Notes: a model not told the origin generated them from the letters alone. DNA of 64,000 bases from Neobacillus niacini NBRC 15566 (GCF_001591505.1 NZ_BCVA01000014.1:1-64000), one strand, 5' to 3'; shown: positions 44,904-53,926, counted from the stretch's first letter. Translations and numbers: made by a program.

Positions 44904-46106
44904 TTATATTACTTTGTCAGCCTGTAATTTTTCAAGTTCCTCTATACTAACACCGCATAAGTTTGAATATATTTCGAAATTATGCTCTCCTAACTTCGGA
45001 CCTGTATGTTTTACTTTACCAGGTGTTCTGGAGAATTTTGGGACAATTCCTTGCATTTTTAACTCGTTAAAATCTTCATCCTTTACAGAAATGATATCTT
45101 CTCGAGCCAAGATTTGTTCATTTTCAAATAGATCCTTTGTATTCATGACAACAGAATAAAAAGGCGCTTCTTTTTCTTGTAAAACTTTCTCAATCTCAGC
45201 TAACGTTCTTTCTCCCATCCATTTATTAATAATCGTGTTTAAAGCATCCGCATTTGCCACCCGGAGCTGATTACTATTGAATCTTGAATCGTTTGCTAAT
45301 TCATCACCGCCAATTGCTTTTAGAAACCTTCTTGCAGTATTATCAGTTGCTGCAGAGATTGTCAGCCATTTTCCATCCCTTGTCATATAGGTGTTAATGG
45401 GCTGTCCTCCCGGGTGTTGATTTCCTTGACGTTCTTGGACTTGTTGCAGTTGATCATACATAACAATTGGAAATTCAACAATTCGAAAAAGAGTTTCATA
45501 GAGGGCTAAATCAATCATCTGTCCCCCTTTTTTATTATGCTCCCGCTCGTAAAGAGCAAGTGACACACCATAAGCGCCCATTAACGCTGTTATGGAATCT
45601 GCCATTGAAAAACCTGCATGGACCGGCGGGCCATCAGGGAATCCAGTAAGATATTGGATTCCGCTAAAGGCCTCAGCAGCCCGGCCAAATGAAGGTAAAT
45701 CTGACATCGGACCGTTTTGACCATAACCACTTATTCTTAGAAAAATCAAATTTGGATTGATAGATTTTAAATATTCCCAAGAAAATCCGAAACGCTCCAT
45801 CACTCCTGGTCGAAAATTTTCTATGAGAACATCACTTTGCTTTACTAAATCAGTAAAAAGCTTTTTACCCCGATCATCTTTTAAATTTAAGGTAACAGAT
45901 TTTTTATTTCTTCCGATTACCTTCCACCATAAACTTTCTCCATCTTTTATAGGAGCTAATTTACGTGCCGGATCACCGCCATCGGGATTTTCAATTTTAA
46001 TCACTTCTGCTCCAAAATCGCCAAGCAAAGCTGCACATTGTGGACCAGCTATAACTGTGCCTAAATCAATAATACGGGTATTTGATAAAATTTCACTATT
46101 TAACAT
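44904..46106 (-). CDS. CaiB/BaiF family CoA-transferase, copy 2
   Basis: This 400-residue class III CoA-transferase moves CoA to a carboxylic acid. The N-terminal DLGTVIAGPQCAALLGDFGAEVIKIE and SGYGQNGPMSD are typical, and HAGFSMADSI follows. At the usual catalytic Asp site the sequence reads MIDLALYETLF, with Glu rather than Asp; some family members share this. It is the second gene of the unit started by the amidohydrolase at 46120 and probably activates its product or the imported acid. Confidence 0.9.
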   Translation of the reverse strand: MLNSEILSNTRIIDLGTVIAGPQCAALLGDFGAEVIKIENPDGGDPARKLAPIKDGESLWWKVIGRNKKSVTLNLKDDRGKKLFTDLVKQSDVLIENFRPGVMERFGFSWEYLKSINPNLIFLRISGYGQNGPMSDLPSFGRAAEAFSGIQYLTGFPDGPPVHAGFSMADSITALMGAYGVSLALYEREHNKKGGQMIDLALYETLFRIVEFPIVMYDQLQQVQERQGNQHPGGQPINTYMTRDGKWLTISAATDNTARRFLKAIGGDELANDSRFNSNQLRVANADALNTIINKWMGERTLAEIEKVLQEKEAPFYSVVMNTKDLFENEQILAREDIISVKDEDFNELKMQGIVPKFSRTPGKVKHTGPKLGEHNFEIYSNLCGVSIEELEKLQADKVI

Positions 46107-46119
46107 TATAAGTTCCCCT

Positions 46120-47238
46120 TTAATTATTGATCAACACAGGTTCAGGAAGCCCAAACAGCTTTTTAGCATTATAGTATTGGATTTTTTCTCTTGTTTGTTT
46201 ATTTAATCCTTTCAATGCAGCTACAGGCGAATCAAATTCCCAATGTGGGTAGTCTGAAGCGAACAGTAGTTTATCAGAGCCAACCATCTCTATCAATTGT
46301 TCGAGATGCTTGCGGTCTCCTGGCTCTGGCTCAATCATTGGCTGTGTACCAAACCAAAAATGCTCTTTAATATATTCACTAGGAGGTCTTTTCACCCAAG
46401 GAACCTCTCTTCTAACTGCACGCCATTGAGTATCCATCATATATGTCAGTCCAGGTACCCATGCAAAGCCTGCTTCGATAAATGCTATTTTTAATCCTGG
46501 AAACTTTTCAAACATTCCGGAAAAAACCATATTTGCCAATTGTGACTGAAAAACTAACGAATGTGTGGATTGAGTTTCTACAAAATATCGTGGAGGACCT
46601 ATTGGACCTGATTTAAATAGTCCCGTTGGACCAACAGTTAAGTGAAAGGTTACAACTAAATCATTCCGAACAGCTGCCTCCCAAATAGGATAATACCGCG
46701 GATCACCCCATCCGCCAAAAGGAGAATGGATACCTAGTCCAACCTGTACCATTTGGGGATGGCCGCCTACACGATCAATTTCTCTTGCAGCAGCTTCAGG
46801 ATCTTGTGCAGCAACCAATACAGAACCAAAGAGTCGTGAATCTTTAGCCAGCCAATGCTCTATCAGCCATTCATTGTAGGCTGGTGCCATTGCTGTTGCC
46901 ATTTCACGCTGAGGTGCACCTGAGATGAAAAAGGTTCCATCTGTAAAAAGGATCGCATGTGAGTAATTATATTCATCCATGACCTGCTTTTTAAAAAAGT
47001 CAACAGATGAACATGCTGGTCCTCCCTCTGGTACCTTGCTATCAGCCCTAAGTCCACCGTTTACAGGAATCGTAAAATCCACTGTTGGCAAATGACCGCG
47101 GAATTTACTTGCAATCATATAGTCTCTCCAGTAATCATCTAAGTAAGGTAATAAATCCCTTTTGCGAACTGGATTAGGATGAATATCACAGTCAATAATA
47201 GGAACAGCACCTTGAAATTTATTCTCCTCAGCTGACAT
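46120..47238 (-). CDS. amidohydrolase family protein, copy 2
   Basis: This 372-residue amidohydrolase_2 protein is a near-duplicate of the one at 22712-23803, including identical or almost identical stretches at the DCDIHPNP motif (here Asp18-His20), the FFISGAPQREMATA segment and FASDYPHWEFDSP. I chose ATG 47238 (MSAEENKFQG), which has a perfect AAGGAGGT ribosome binding site. An upstream ATG at 47319 would overlap the cre-like site and lacks a ribosome binding site. It is the first gene of the unit controlled by operator copy 4. The differences between copies lie mainly at residues 190-230, near the active-site loops, so they may take different substrates. Confidence 0.9.
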   Translation of the reverse strand: MSAEENKFQGAVPIIDCDIHPNPVRKRDLLPYLDDYWRDYMIASKFRGHLPTVDFTIPVNGGLRADSKVPEGGPACSSVDFFKKQVMDEYNYSHAILFTDGTFFISGAPQREMATAMAPAYNEWLIEHWLAKDSRLFGSVLVAAQDPEAAAREIDRVGGHPQMVQVGLGIHSPFGGWGDPRYYPIWEAAVRNDLVVTFHLTVGPTGLFKSGPIGPPRYFVETQSTHSLVFQSQLANMVFSGMFEKFPGLKIAFIEAGFAWVPGLTYMMDTQWRAVRREVPWVKRPPSEYIKEHFWFGTQPMIEPEPGDRKHLEQLIEMVGSDKLLFASDYPHWEFDSPVAALKGLNKQTREKIQYYNAKKLFGLPEPVLINN

Positions 47239-47314
47239 AAAAATGTACCTCCTTATATATAGGTAATTATTCATAGCATAAATCATATTTTGGAATGGAC
47301 GTGTGGATTGTTTA

Positions 47315-47328
47315 TACAAGCGCTTACA
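47315..47328 (-). promoter_or_regulatory. cre-like site of the amidohydrolase copy 2 unit
   Basis: TACAAGCGCTTACA matches 12 of 14 positions of TGWAANCGNTNWCA. It lies 77 nt upstream of the gene and 15 nt inside the operator at 47344. Confidence 0.6.
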
Positions 47329-47343
47329 AACTGTTTTTTTGTG

Positions 47344-47359
47344 AAGATGAGCTCACTTT
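47344..47359. promoter_or_regulatory. TetR-type operator palindrome, copy 4
   Basis: AAGATGAGCTCACTTT is identical to copy 1 at 24276. Both precede near-duplicate amidohydrolase units. Confidence 0.82.
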
Positions 47360-47369
47360 TAATTAAATT

Positions 47370-47404
47370 ATAAAACACTTGATAATAATTGAAAAGTGTT
47401 TTAT
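47370..47404 (-). terminator. probable terminator of the acyl-CoA dehydrogenase unit
   Basis: An 11-bp perfect stem (47370-47380 with 47394-47404) lies about 97 nt past the dehydrogenase stop and just before operator copy 4. The tail is only partly T-rich, so termination is likely but not certain. Confidence 0.6.
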
Positions 47405-47500
47405 CTAAATTTTATGATATTTTTATTTATTCTGATAATTCTTTACGTCCTTCTTCTACTTATCTCTTACTTGTGTTAGAATCAGCTCATCACTTTATAG

Positions 47501-48640
47501 CTATAATCCTAGCTTTTTAGATAGTATTACCTTCATAATCTCAGTGGTTCCAGCTGCAATTGTATCCATTCGTACGTTTCGAAATCTACGTGCAAGTGGG
47601 TACTCTTCCATATAGCCAATACCACCATGTAGCTGCATACAGTGATATGCAACACGATTGGCCATTTCTGTGATCCACCACTTCGCCATAGCTACTCTTT
47701 TTTCATTTGTATTTCCCTTTAGATGACTGTCAACTATCTCATCAACAAATACTCTGCCAAGTTCAATTTCCGTCGCCATTTCAACCAATTTAAATTGATT
47801 ATGCTGAAATTTGCTAATGGATTGGCCAAATGCAGTTCGATTTTTTGTATATTCCATGGTCATATCCAACATTGCTTCCGCTTCTGCTTGTGACCGAATG
47901 ATCTGTACCAACCGTTCCTGTTGTAGATTACTCATTAAATAAGTAAAACCTTTATTCTCTTCTCCTAATAAGTTGCTCATAGGTACACGACAATCATGGA
48001 AATAATATTCACAGACCTCTGAAGCTTTTCTTCCCAGTTTTTTCATACTTTTCCCTTTTGTAAAACCTTTCGTACCTTCTTCGACAAGGAGTAGGCTAAT
48101 TCCTTTATGCGGCGGGGAAACATTGGTGAGCGTTTTACATGCGAGGAGCGTTAATTTACTGTTTATCCCATTTGATATATACACTTTTTGACCATTGATG
48201 ATATAATCTTGACCTTCTTTTCTTGCAACTGTTGTTATGGACGCAACATCTGATCCAGTATTTGGTTCCGTCATGGCAATTGATAGTGTTACTTCACCAG
48301 TTACACATTTTGGCAGCCATTTTTGTTTTTGTTCTTCACACCCATATTTTGCGATGTAGGGAGAAACGACATCACTATGTAAAGGCACGGCGATATCTAC
48401 ACCTGCTTTACCTAGTTCTTCTATCATGATAACGGAATATTCAAATCCGACTCCCAATCCGCCGTATTTCTCATCAACCCATGGACAGAGAAAGCCATAG
48501 TCCCCAAACTTTCTCCAAATTTCATTGGGGACTAAAGCTCCTTCTTCCCATTCATTCATGAAGGGAACAATTTCTTCCATTAAAAATCTACGAAAAGTTT
48601 TTCTAAAAATATGATGTTCGTCTGTATAAATAGCATCCAG
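47501..48640 (-). CDS. acyl-CoA dehydrogenase (IVD/citronellyl-type branch)
   Basis: This FAD-dependent dehydrogenase of about 379 residues introduces the first double bond in an acyl-CoA. Typical motifs are AMTEPNTGSD, NGQKVYISNG and LHGGIGYMEEYP. At the position of the usual C-terminal catalytic Glu the sequence is IAAGTTEI, without Glu. An alternative Glu is present in QQERLVQ, the isovaleryl-CoA dehydrogenase position, which suggests branched substrates. I extend the gene to CTG 48640. This restores the family N-terminus (MDAIYTDEHHIFRKTFRRFL), and GGAGGA lies 7 nt upstream; ATG 48580 would cut off that helix. It follows tetR by 23 nt. Confidence 0.9.
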   Translation of the reverse strand: MDAIYTDEHHIFRKTFRRFLMEEIVPFMNEWEEGALVPNEIWRKFGDYGFLCPWVDEKYGGLGVGFEYSVIMIEELGKAGVDIAVPLHSDVVSPYIAKYGCEEQKQKWLPKCVTGEVTLSIAMTEPNTGSDVASITTVARKEGQDYIINGQKVYISNGINSKLTLLACKTLTNVSPPHKGISLLLVEEGTKGFTKGKSMKKLGRKASEVCEYYFHDCRVPMSNLLGEENKGFTYLMSNLQQERLVQIIRSQAEAEAMLDMTMEYTKNRTAFGQSISKFQHNQFKLVEMATEIELGRVFVDEIVDSHLKGNTNEKRVAMAKWWITEMANRVAYHCMQLHGGIGYMEEYPLARRFRNVRMDTIAAGTTEIMKVILSKKLGL

Positions 48641-48663
48641 AACAAACTCCTCCGTATCTGCTT

Positions 48664-49284
48664 TTAATGAGTACTTATTTTATTCGACTCAATCGCATTA
48701 ATCCAAATATTCGAGACTACATCACTTAGTTCTTCTAAATCATATTCTTTTTCTCCACCAAGAACGCACCAATTGTAAGCGGTCTGTTGAATCATACTTG
48801 CAATTGCACTTGAGATATAATCCAAATCGACATCTGGGGATATCTCCTGTTTTTCAAAGGTTCTACGTACATTTTTAAGGAAGCGTTTACGCAATTCCTG
48901 CTGTTTCTCCTTATAAAACGGATCAAAGCCGGAAACCTGGACAAATACGTTATATAACTTAGCATGTTTTTTAATCGATTTAAAAAATGCCCTAGTAGAT
49001 ACTTTGATTTTTTGCCCGCTTTGATTTTTTGCTTGATTCATACTTTCTTCATAAATATCATCAATCATATCCTCAATGATATCTACTAGTATCTCGTCTT
49101 TATTGGCATAGTATCGATAAAAATTCCCCTCTGAAACATCCGCCTCTGTGGTTATATCTACAATTCTTGTATTTATATATCCTTTTTCACCATAGACTAC
49201 AGCAGCAGCCTTTTTTAATTTATCTTTCATCAATTTTCCTTTTTGAGTTTTCGGTTCTTGAATTGTTCTCTCGTTATTTGTCAT
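48664..49284 (-). CDS. TetR family transcriptional regulator of the catabolic block
   Basis: This regulator of about 206 residues has an N-terminal helix-turn-helix (AAAVVYGEKGYINTRIVDIT, then ADVSEGNFYRYYANKDEIL) and a C-terminal ligand-binding helical domain. I chose ATG 49284, which has GAAGGA 9 nt upstream; ATG 49293 directly abuts it. It is the only regulator in the 46-kb block and lies between an acyl-CoA ligase and an acyl-CoA dehydrogenase, in the unit headed by operator copy 5. By analogy with fatty-acid TetR repressors it probably binds the AAAGTGAGCTCACTTT palindromes and is released by an acyl-CoA (inference). Confidence 0.92.
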   Translation of the reverse strand: MTNNERTIQEPKTQKGKLMKDKLKKAAAVVYGEKGYINTRIVDITTEADVSEGNFYRYYANKDEILVDIIEDMIDDIYEESMNQAKNQSGQKIKVSTRAFFKSIKKHAKLYNVFVQVSGFDPFYKEKQQELRKRFLKNVRRTFEKQEISPDVDLDYISSAIASMIQQTAYNWCVLGGEKEYDLEELSDVVSNIWINAIESNKISTH

Positions 49285-49320
49285 CGTTATCATTCCTTCA
49301 AGAAGTTGAGTTTTTGGTTT

Positions 49321-50901
49321 TTATTTAATTCCCTCTTTCTTCACAAAACTTATTCTATCCCAAGCATTTTCATTGGACAATTCCTTTAATTTATATTTTT
49401 GAATTTTTTCAGTTGGTGTTTTAGGGAATTCATCAATAAATTCAATAAATCTTGGATGCATAAAATCTGACATGTACTTTTCACACCAATTAAATATTTC
49501 CTTTTCCTCTGCCGTCTCTCCAGGTTTTATTCTTATAAAAACTTTTAATTCATCCTCACTTAATTCATTAGGAATCCCTATGGCAGCTGATTCTAATACT
49601 TTAGGATGATTATTAATAATTTTTTCGACCATGTAAGAAGAAATATTTTCTCCTTTTCTCCTGATAACATCTTTGGTTCGATCCAAGAAATAGTAAAATC
49701 CATCCACGTCTCTATATGCTCGATCACCAGTATGAAACCATCCATCTTTTAAAGATTCTTTTGTCTTCTCTTCCATTTTATAATAACCTTCCATAAAAAC
49801 ATGGGGTTTTAAGGGCCTGATACATAGTTCCCCTGGCTCAGTAGTGGCTATTGGAAAATTCGCTTCATCTCTTATACTGATTTCATAATGTGGTAAAGGC
49901 TTGCCGCAGGATCCAATCCTAAATTCATTAGGGGTATTTGAAATACAAGCAGTTGTCGTTTCTGTAGTACCGTAGCCCTCTAATAACTGTAATCCAAACC
50001 GTTCTTCAAAAGGAATCCATAAATCTTTTGGAACTGGCGCACCAACGCCTAGTCTAACTGAATTGTTATAAACGCTTCCATCTGAAGAATTTTTATAAAG
50101 GATTGTAATCATGGCTCCAATAAATTTAAAAATTGTGACATTGTAACGTTCCATTTCACTCCAAAATTTAGAAGCACTAAATTTTTTCCCGATTGCCATT
50201 GGAATTTTGGACATAAGAGCAGGCATTGTCGTACCCATTTGAGCATTTACATGGAAAAAGGGTAAGCAGGTGTAAATAACGTCATCAGGTCTAAATTGAA
50301 AAACCCGATTTGCTGAAGCTAACCCCGCCTCAACATATGAATTTTGACTTAACATTACACCCTTCGGAACCCCTGTAGTGCCGGAAGTATAAAGGATACA
50401 CATAAGGTCTTCGAGGAATACGTTATTCTTTTCAACATATAAAGAACTCGCTTCGTCCATTAATTTATCGAAACAGTAGAAATCTTTTTGGGAGATTACT
50501 GTACTATTATTGAATATACCAATTGAACTTTTCACATTTGGAAGTGTGGATTTAATTTCGAAATATTGTTGTAAAAATGGTTCCTCGATAACAGACAAAA
50601 CTGCGTCTGAATGATTGATGATATAGCTTAGCATTTCGCCCTTAGTTGATGTATTAATGGGAACCATGGCTGCTCCAATCTTGGCTAAGCCAAACCAGCA
50701 AACTAGATATTCTGGTGAATTGGACAGTATTAAGGCAACTTTATCTCCTTTTTTTACACCCATTGAAGAAAAGACATTTGCTGCTTTATTAATTTTTTTT
50801 GATAATTCTCCTAATGTAAATATTTGTTCTTGGTAATATAACCACTTTAAGTCAGGTGATTCCTGAACAACCTCCTCCAGGCGTTCCCCAAGATTACTCA
50901 T
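49321..50901 (-). CDS. class I adenylate-forming acyl-CoA ligase, copy 1
   Basis: This 526-residue AMP-forming ligase activates a carboxylic acid with ATP and CoA. The P-loop motif YTSGTTGVPKG is near residue 175, GYGTTETT is the A5 motif, the Asp of the TGD motif lies in GWFHTGDR and the linker region is KDVIRRKGENIS. The C-terminal Lys is in FPKTPTEKIQKYKL. Overall it resembles crotonobetaine/carnitine-CoA ligase (CaiC) types. It lies between atuA-C and tetR, so its acid is likely the pathway substrate or inducer precursor. Confidence 0.92.
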   Translation of the reverse strand: MSNLGERLEEVVQESPDLKWLYYQEQIFTLGELSKKINKAANVFSSMGVKKGDKVALILSNSPEYLVCWFGLAKIGAAMVPINTSTKGEMLSYIINHSDAVLSVIEEPFLQQYFEIKSTLPNVKSSIGIFNNSTVISQKDFYCFDKLMDEASSLYVEKNNVFLEDLMCILYTSGTTGVPKGVMLSQNSYVEAGLASANRVFQFRPDDVIYTCLPFFHVNAQMGTTMPALMSKIPMAIGKKFSASKFWSEMERYNVTIFKFIGAMITILYKNSSDGSVYNNSVRLGVGAPVPKDLWIPFEERFGLQLLEGYGTTETTTACISNTPNEFRIGSCGKPLPHYEISIRDEANFPIATTEPGELCIRPLKPHVFMEGYYKMEEKTKESLKDGWFHTGDRAYRDVDGFYYFLDRTKDVIRRKGENISSYMVEKIINNHPKVLESAAIGIPNELSEDELKVFIRIKPGETAEEKEIFNWCEKYMSDFMHPRFIEFIDEFPKTPTEKIQKYKLKELSNENAWDRISFVKKEGIK

Positions 50902-50942
50902 TCATTATACCCCCTTGTTTCGCTTGCAGACAATTGCAATCG

Positions 50943-51260
50943 TTACGGAACCGTGACTTCCAGTCTTAAGATAAGGTTAGCCCAAGATTTCCCATGTGTA
51001 TCTAGATTCAACGACCGGGAAACACCACCTGATAGTGCATTTTTCATGACAAAATTTATGGCCTTTAATCCATCAAATTCATATCTTATTATTTCACCCT
51101 GTACTAATTCTCCAAATAACTCACGAACACGTTCTACGGTAACTTGTTCTTTAATTAATTCATAGTTCTGTTCATCATAGGGTACGACACCAACATTAGA
51201 GGTATCACCTTTGTCGCCAGAGCGGGAATGAGCTATTTCACGTAAAGGAACTTTTTTCAT
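50943..51260 (-). CDS. AtuA C-terminal-domain-like small protein
   Basis: This 105-residue protein matches the small ferredoxin-fold domain (AtuA C-terminal region) that is fused to or paired with AtuA proteins. The hallmark is AHSRSGDKGDTSNVGV near residues 10-25; the end is NLDTHGKSWANLIL. It overlaps the AtuA gene by 4 nt, so both are likely subunits of one complex. The biochemical function is unknown. Confidence 0.88.
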   Translation of the reverse strand: MKKVPLREIAHSRSGDKGDTSNVGVVPYDEQNYELIKEQVTVERVRELFGELVQGEIIRYEFDGLKAINFVMKNALSGGVSRSLNLDTHGKSWANLILRLEVTVP

Positions 51261-52612
51261 TTTACTACCTCCTCGATCATACTAACCTTTAGTTTAACGT
51301 CGGAGGCATCCAGAAAGGCACTGTACATCGCGAGTACTTGTTTAACCATTCTACGGTTCCCGCCGCCTCCTGCTGCGCCCAAGAGATAAAGTAATTCAAC
51401 CTCATGTGCCCAAGCTTCTGCGATTTCTTTGCTTTCTGTTCTCATCGCTGACCTGAGCCGAACTTCATATGGAGGGTCACTTAGGGGGGGAGCAGAGGAA
51501 CCATGTATTGAATTTACCCCAATAATATCGTAACGAATTTCTAATGAATGTTCTTTGTACAGTCGATCGAATCTCTTTTTTAATGTATCCTGACTTAATA
51601 AGGCACGTTCATAAGCACCAGGACCAGCATATGACATCTCACCTTCCCCTATATAACCTTCCAATACCCCAACAAGAACTTTTAATGTCTCCGGACGCGG
51701 TTTCCCTTTTCCGTTTTCTACTAAAACATCATTTTTCCCGACTTGTTTAACCGTTACATGTTTTAAGTCGGCTACCCCATCAGGAGTAATGTAATTTTCG
51801 GGATCGTGCACCTCGTAAACTAACTGGGATTTACAAGTATCAATAGTCATAAGGCCACCGGCATCATTTAAAATGGAGATAACTCCATTACCACTTTCTT
51901 CAACAACAGCATAAGGTAACCCAAGACGGTCTAATCCAGGTACGATACGGTACGGTGGATCCGCATAGTTTCCACCTGTTACGTGCGTACCACATTCTAA
52001 TAAATGCCCTATGATTATGCCTTTACCTTTTCTATCCCAATCATCTTCAGCCCATCCAAATTCATAAATCATCGGACCAAGAAAAAGGGATGGGTCTGCC
52101 AAACGACCTCCAATAATAAAATTTGCACCATTTTCAAGGGCTTCTACAATTGCGTCGGCACCAACATAGGCATTGGCTGAAACGATGGTACCAGGAAGCT
52201 CGCTTAATGGTTTTCCTGTTTCAAATATGATTGGATCTTTCTCTTTAATTTGGTCTAAGACATCGTCACCCGTAATCGCCGCTAAACGAATGTTGGATAA
52301 GTTTAGTTCCTCAGCAATCTCTTGAACACGTTTTATAGCAGCCTCAGGATTGGCAGCTCCCATATTTCCAACAATTTTTAACCCTTTCTCCACATAGGGG
52401 AGGAAGGTGCGAGCTAATTGTTCAAGACGAATATCATAACCTGTTTCAGGATCAGCTAGCTTTCTCATTTGTGCCATTGATAATGTCCGCTCAGCGAGCG
52501 AATCAAAACATAAATAGTCTAGATCTGCTTTTTTGGCTAATTCAATTGCAGGGTCTAAATTGTCTTCAGCATAACCCGAGCCACAACCAATTCGAATTGA
52601 TTTTTTCACCAT
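51257..52612 (-). CDS. acyclic terpene utilization AtuA family protein
   Basis: This 451-residue protein of the AtuA family (DUF1446) has the N-terminal IGCGSGYAEDNLDPAIELA, the GGRLADPSLFLGP motif and the Gly-rich AAGGGGNRRMVKQ near the C-terminus. AtuA is needed for growth on citronellol and geraniol in Pseudomonas, but its reaction is unknown. Here it pairs with a separate AtuA-C protein and lies beside a CaiB-type protein and a thiolase. No geranyl-CoA carboxylase is present in the window. Confidence 0.9.
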   Translation of the reverse strand: MVKKSIRIGCGSGYAEDNLDPAIELAKKADLDYLCFDSLAERTLSMAQMRKLADPETGYDIRLEQLARTFLPYVEKGLKIVGNMGAANPEAAIKRVQEIAEELNLSNIRLAAITGDDVLDQIKEKDPIIFETGKPLSELPGTIVSANAYVGADAIVEALENGANFIIGGRLADPSLFLGPMIYEFGWAEDDWDRKGKGIIIGHLLECGTHVTGGNYADPPYRIVPGLDRLGLPYAVVEESGNGVISILNDAGGLMTIDTCKSQLVYEVHDPENYITPDGVADLKHVTVKQVGKNDVLVENGKGKPRPETLKVLVGVLEGYIGEGEMSYAGPGAYERALLSQDTLKKRFDRLYKEHSLEIRYDIIGVNSIHGSSAPPLSDPPYEVRLRSAMRTESKEIAEAWAHEVELLYLLGAAGGGGNRRMVKQVLAMYSAFLDASDVKLKVSMIEEVVK

Positions 52613-52659
52613 TCTCTTAACCAGCCACCCTTCTAATTGTTTACTAGTTTTGTTAAAAC

Positions 52660-53898
52660 TTAGATAATATTATTTTTATACAATTTCTGAATTTTTTCCT
52701 GGTCATAATGTAAAAGAGCTTTTAATATTTCATCCGTATTTTCACCGAGTTTAGGCGGTCGTCTATAAATCTCATTTTCTCCAGATACCCCGGACATCTT
52801 AATTGGGTTACCAACTGCCTTAATTGTTTTTCCATCTCCAATTGGAAACTCAACTAGCATATTTCTAGCTATTATATGTGGATCTTCTACTAAATCTTCC
52901 GGATCAAGAATAGGTGCTGCGGCTATCCCTGCATCAAGGAACATTTTTGCCACTTCATGTTTAGAATATTTACTAGCCCATCGTTCCAACACCGGTCTAA
53001 AGAAGCTTTCAACTTGGCTTCCTCGTTTCTCAGGTGTATCAAAATCTGGATTAGATAGTAAATCTTCTCTTTCAATTACTTTACAGAACATTTGCCAATG
53101 TTTTTCTACATAAACGCTAACTGTAAAATATCCATCTTCAGCGCGGAAGTCGCCAACAATAAAGGATAAAAAGGATGTTTCTGGGGAAGGTTTCACACCA
53201 GTTAGTGAATAGTTCATCATGGGACGCTCATTTAGTAAAAATAGGCTATCCATCATGGATATATCCACATAACGCCCTTCACCAGAACGCTGAGCATCGA
53301 AGATTGCGATTAGCAGTCCTATTGTTCCATTAAGTGATGTGAAAATATCTCCTAAGGATAGACCGTGAAAACCTAGAGGTTCTTCCGATTTTGATCTATT
53401 AATTAGGTTATTGGTAATGCCGCCTAATGCCTCACCTAGATTTCCATATGCAGCCCATCCTGCATATGGACTAGGCAAAATATCCTTATGTCCATATCCA
53501 CTTAATGAAACATAGACTAACTTTTGATTCTGACTTTTTAAGTCATTGTATCCCAAACCTAGTTTATCCATAACACCGGCCCTAAAGTTTTCCACTACGA
53601 CATCAGCTTTTCTCGCAAGTTGTTTAAATATTTCTTTTCCTTCATTAGTGGTAATGTCTAGAGTGATGCTCTTTTTATTTCTATTAACTCGATACATGGT
53701 CGATGAAGTAATCGTCCCATCTTCATCTTTTAAAAACGGACCCGTCCCTCTTCCTGATTCTCCTACCTTTGGGCGCTCTACTTTAATAACTTCCGCACCC
53801 ATATCAGCTAATAGCTGCGTTGCCATAGGGGCAGCAACCATATGCTCAGCAGCTAAAATTCGTAACCCCTCTAACGGAAGTCGATTATTATTTTTCAT
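52660..53898 (-). CDS. CaiB/BaiF family CoA-transferase, copy 3
   Basis: This 412-residue class III CoA-transferase has the N-terminal AAEHMVAAPMATQLLADMGAEVIKVERP, ENFRAGVMDKLGLGYNDLK, and the catalytic-type Asp in YVDISMMDSLFLL. It lies between AtuA and the thiolase in the unit with operator copy 5. It would transfer CoA to a carboxylic acid, in parallel with the acyl-CoA ligases. The acid is unknown. Confidence 0.9.
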   Translation of the reverse strand: MKNNNRLPLEGLRILAAEHMVAAPMATQLLADMGAEVIKVERPKVGESGRGTGPFLKDEDGTITSSTMYRVNRNKKSITLDITTNEGKEIFKQLARKADVVVENFRAGVMDKLGLGYNDLKSQNQKLVYVSLSGYGHKDILPSPYAGWAAYGNLGEALGGITNNLINRSKSEEPLGFHGLSLGDIFTSLNGTIGLLIAIFDAQRSGEGRYVDISMMDSLFLLNERPMMNYSLTGVKPSPETSFLSFIVGDFRAEDGYFTVSVYVEKHWQMFCKVIEREDLLSNPDFDTPEKRGSQVESFFRPVLERWASKYSKHEVAKMFLDAGIAAAPILDPEDLVEDPHIIARNMLVEFPIGDGKTIKAVGNPIKMSGVSGENEIYRRPPKLGENTDEILKALLHYDQEKIQKLYKNNII

Positions 53899-53926
53899 TA
53901 GCTTTGAGCCTCTCTTTCAACATGAT

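Noticed and set aside
47239-47319. Longer N-terminus for amidohydrolase copy 2
   Set aside because: ATG 47319 has no ribosome binding site, overlaps the cre-like site and adds residues absent from the paralogue; ATG 47238 has a perfect ribosome binding site.
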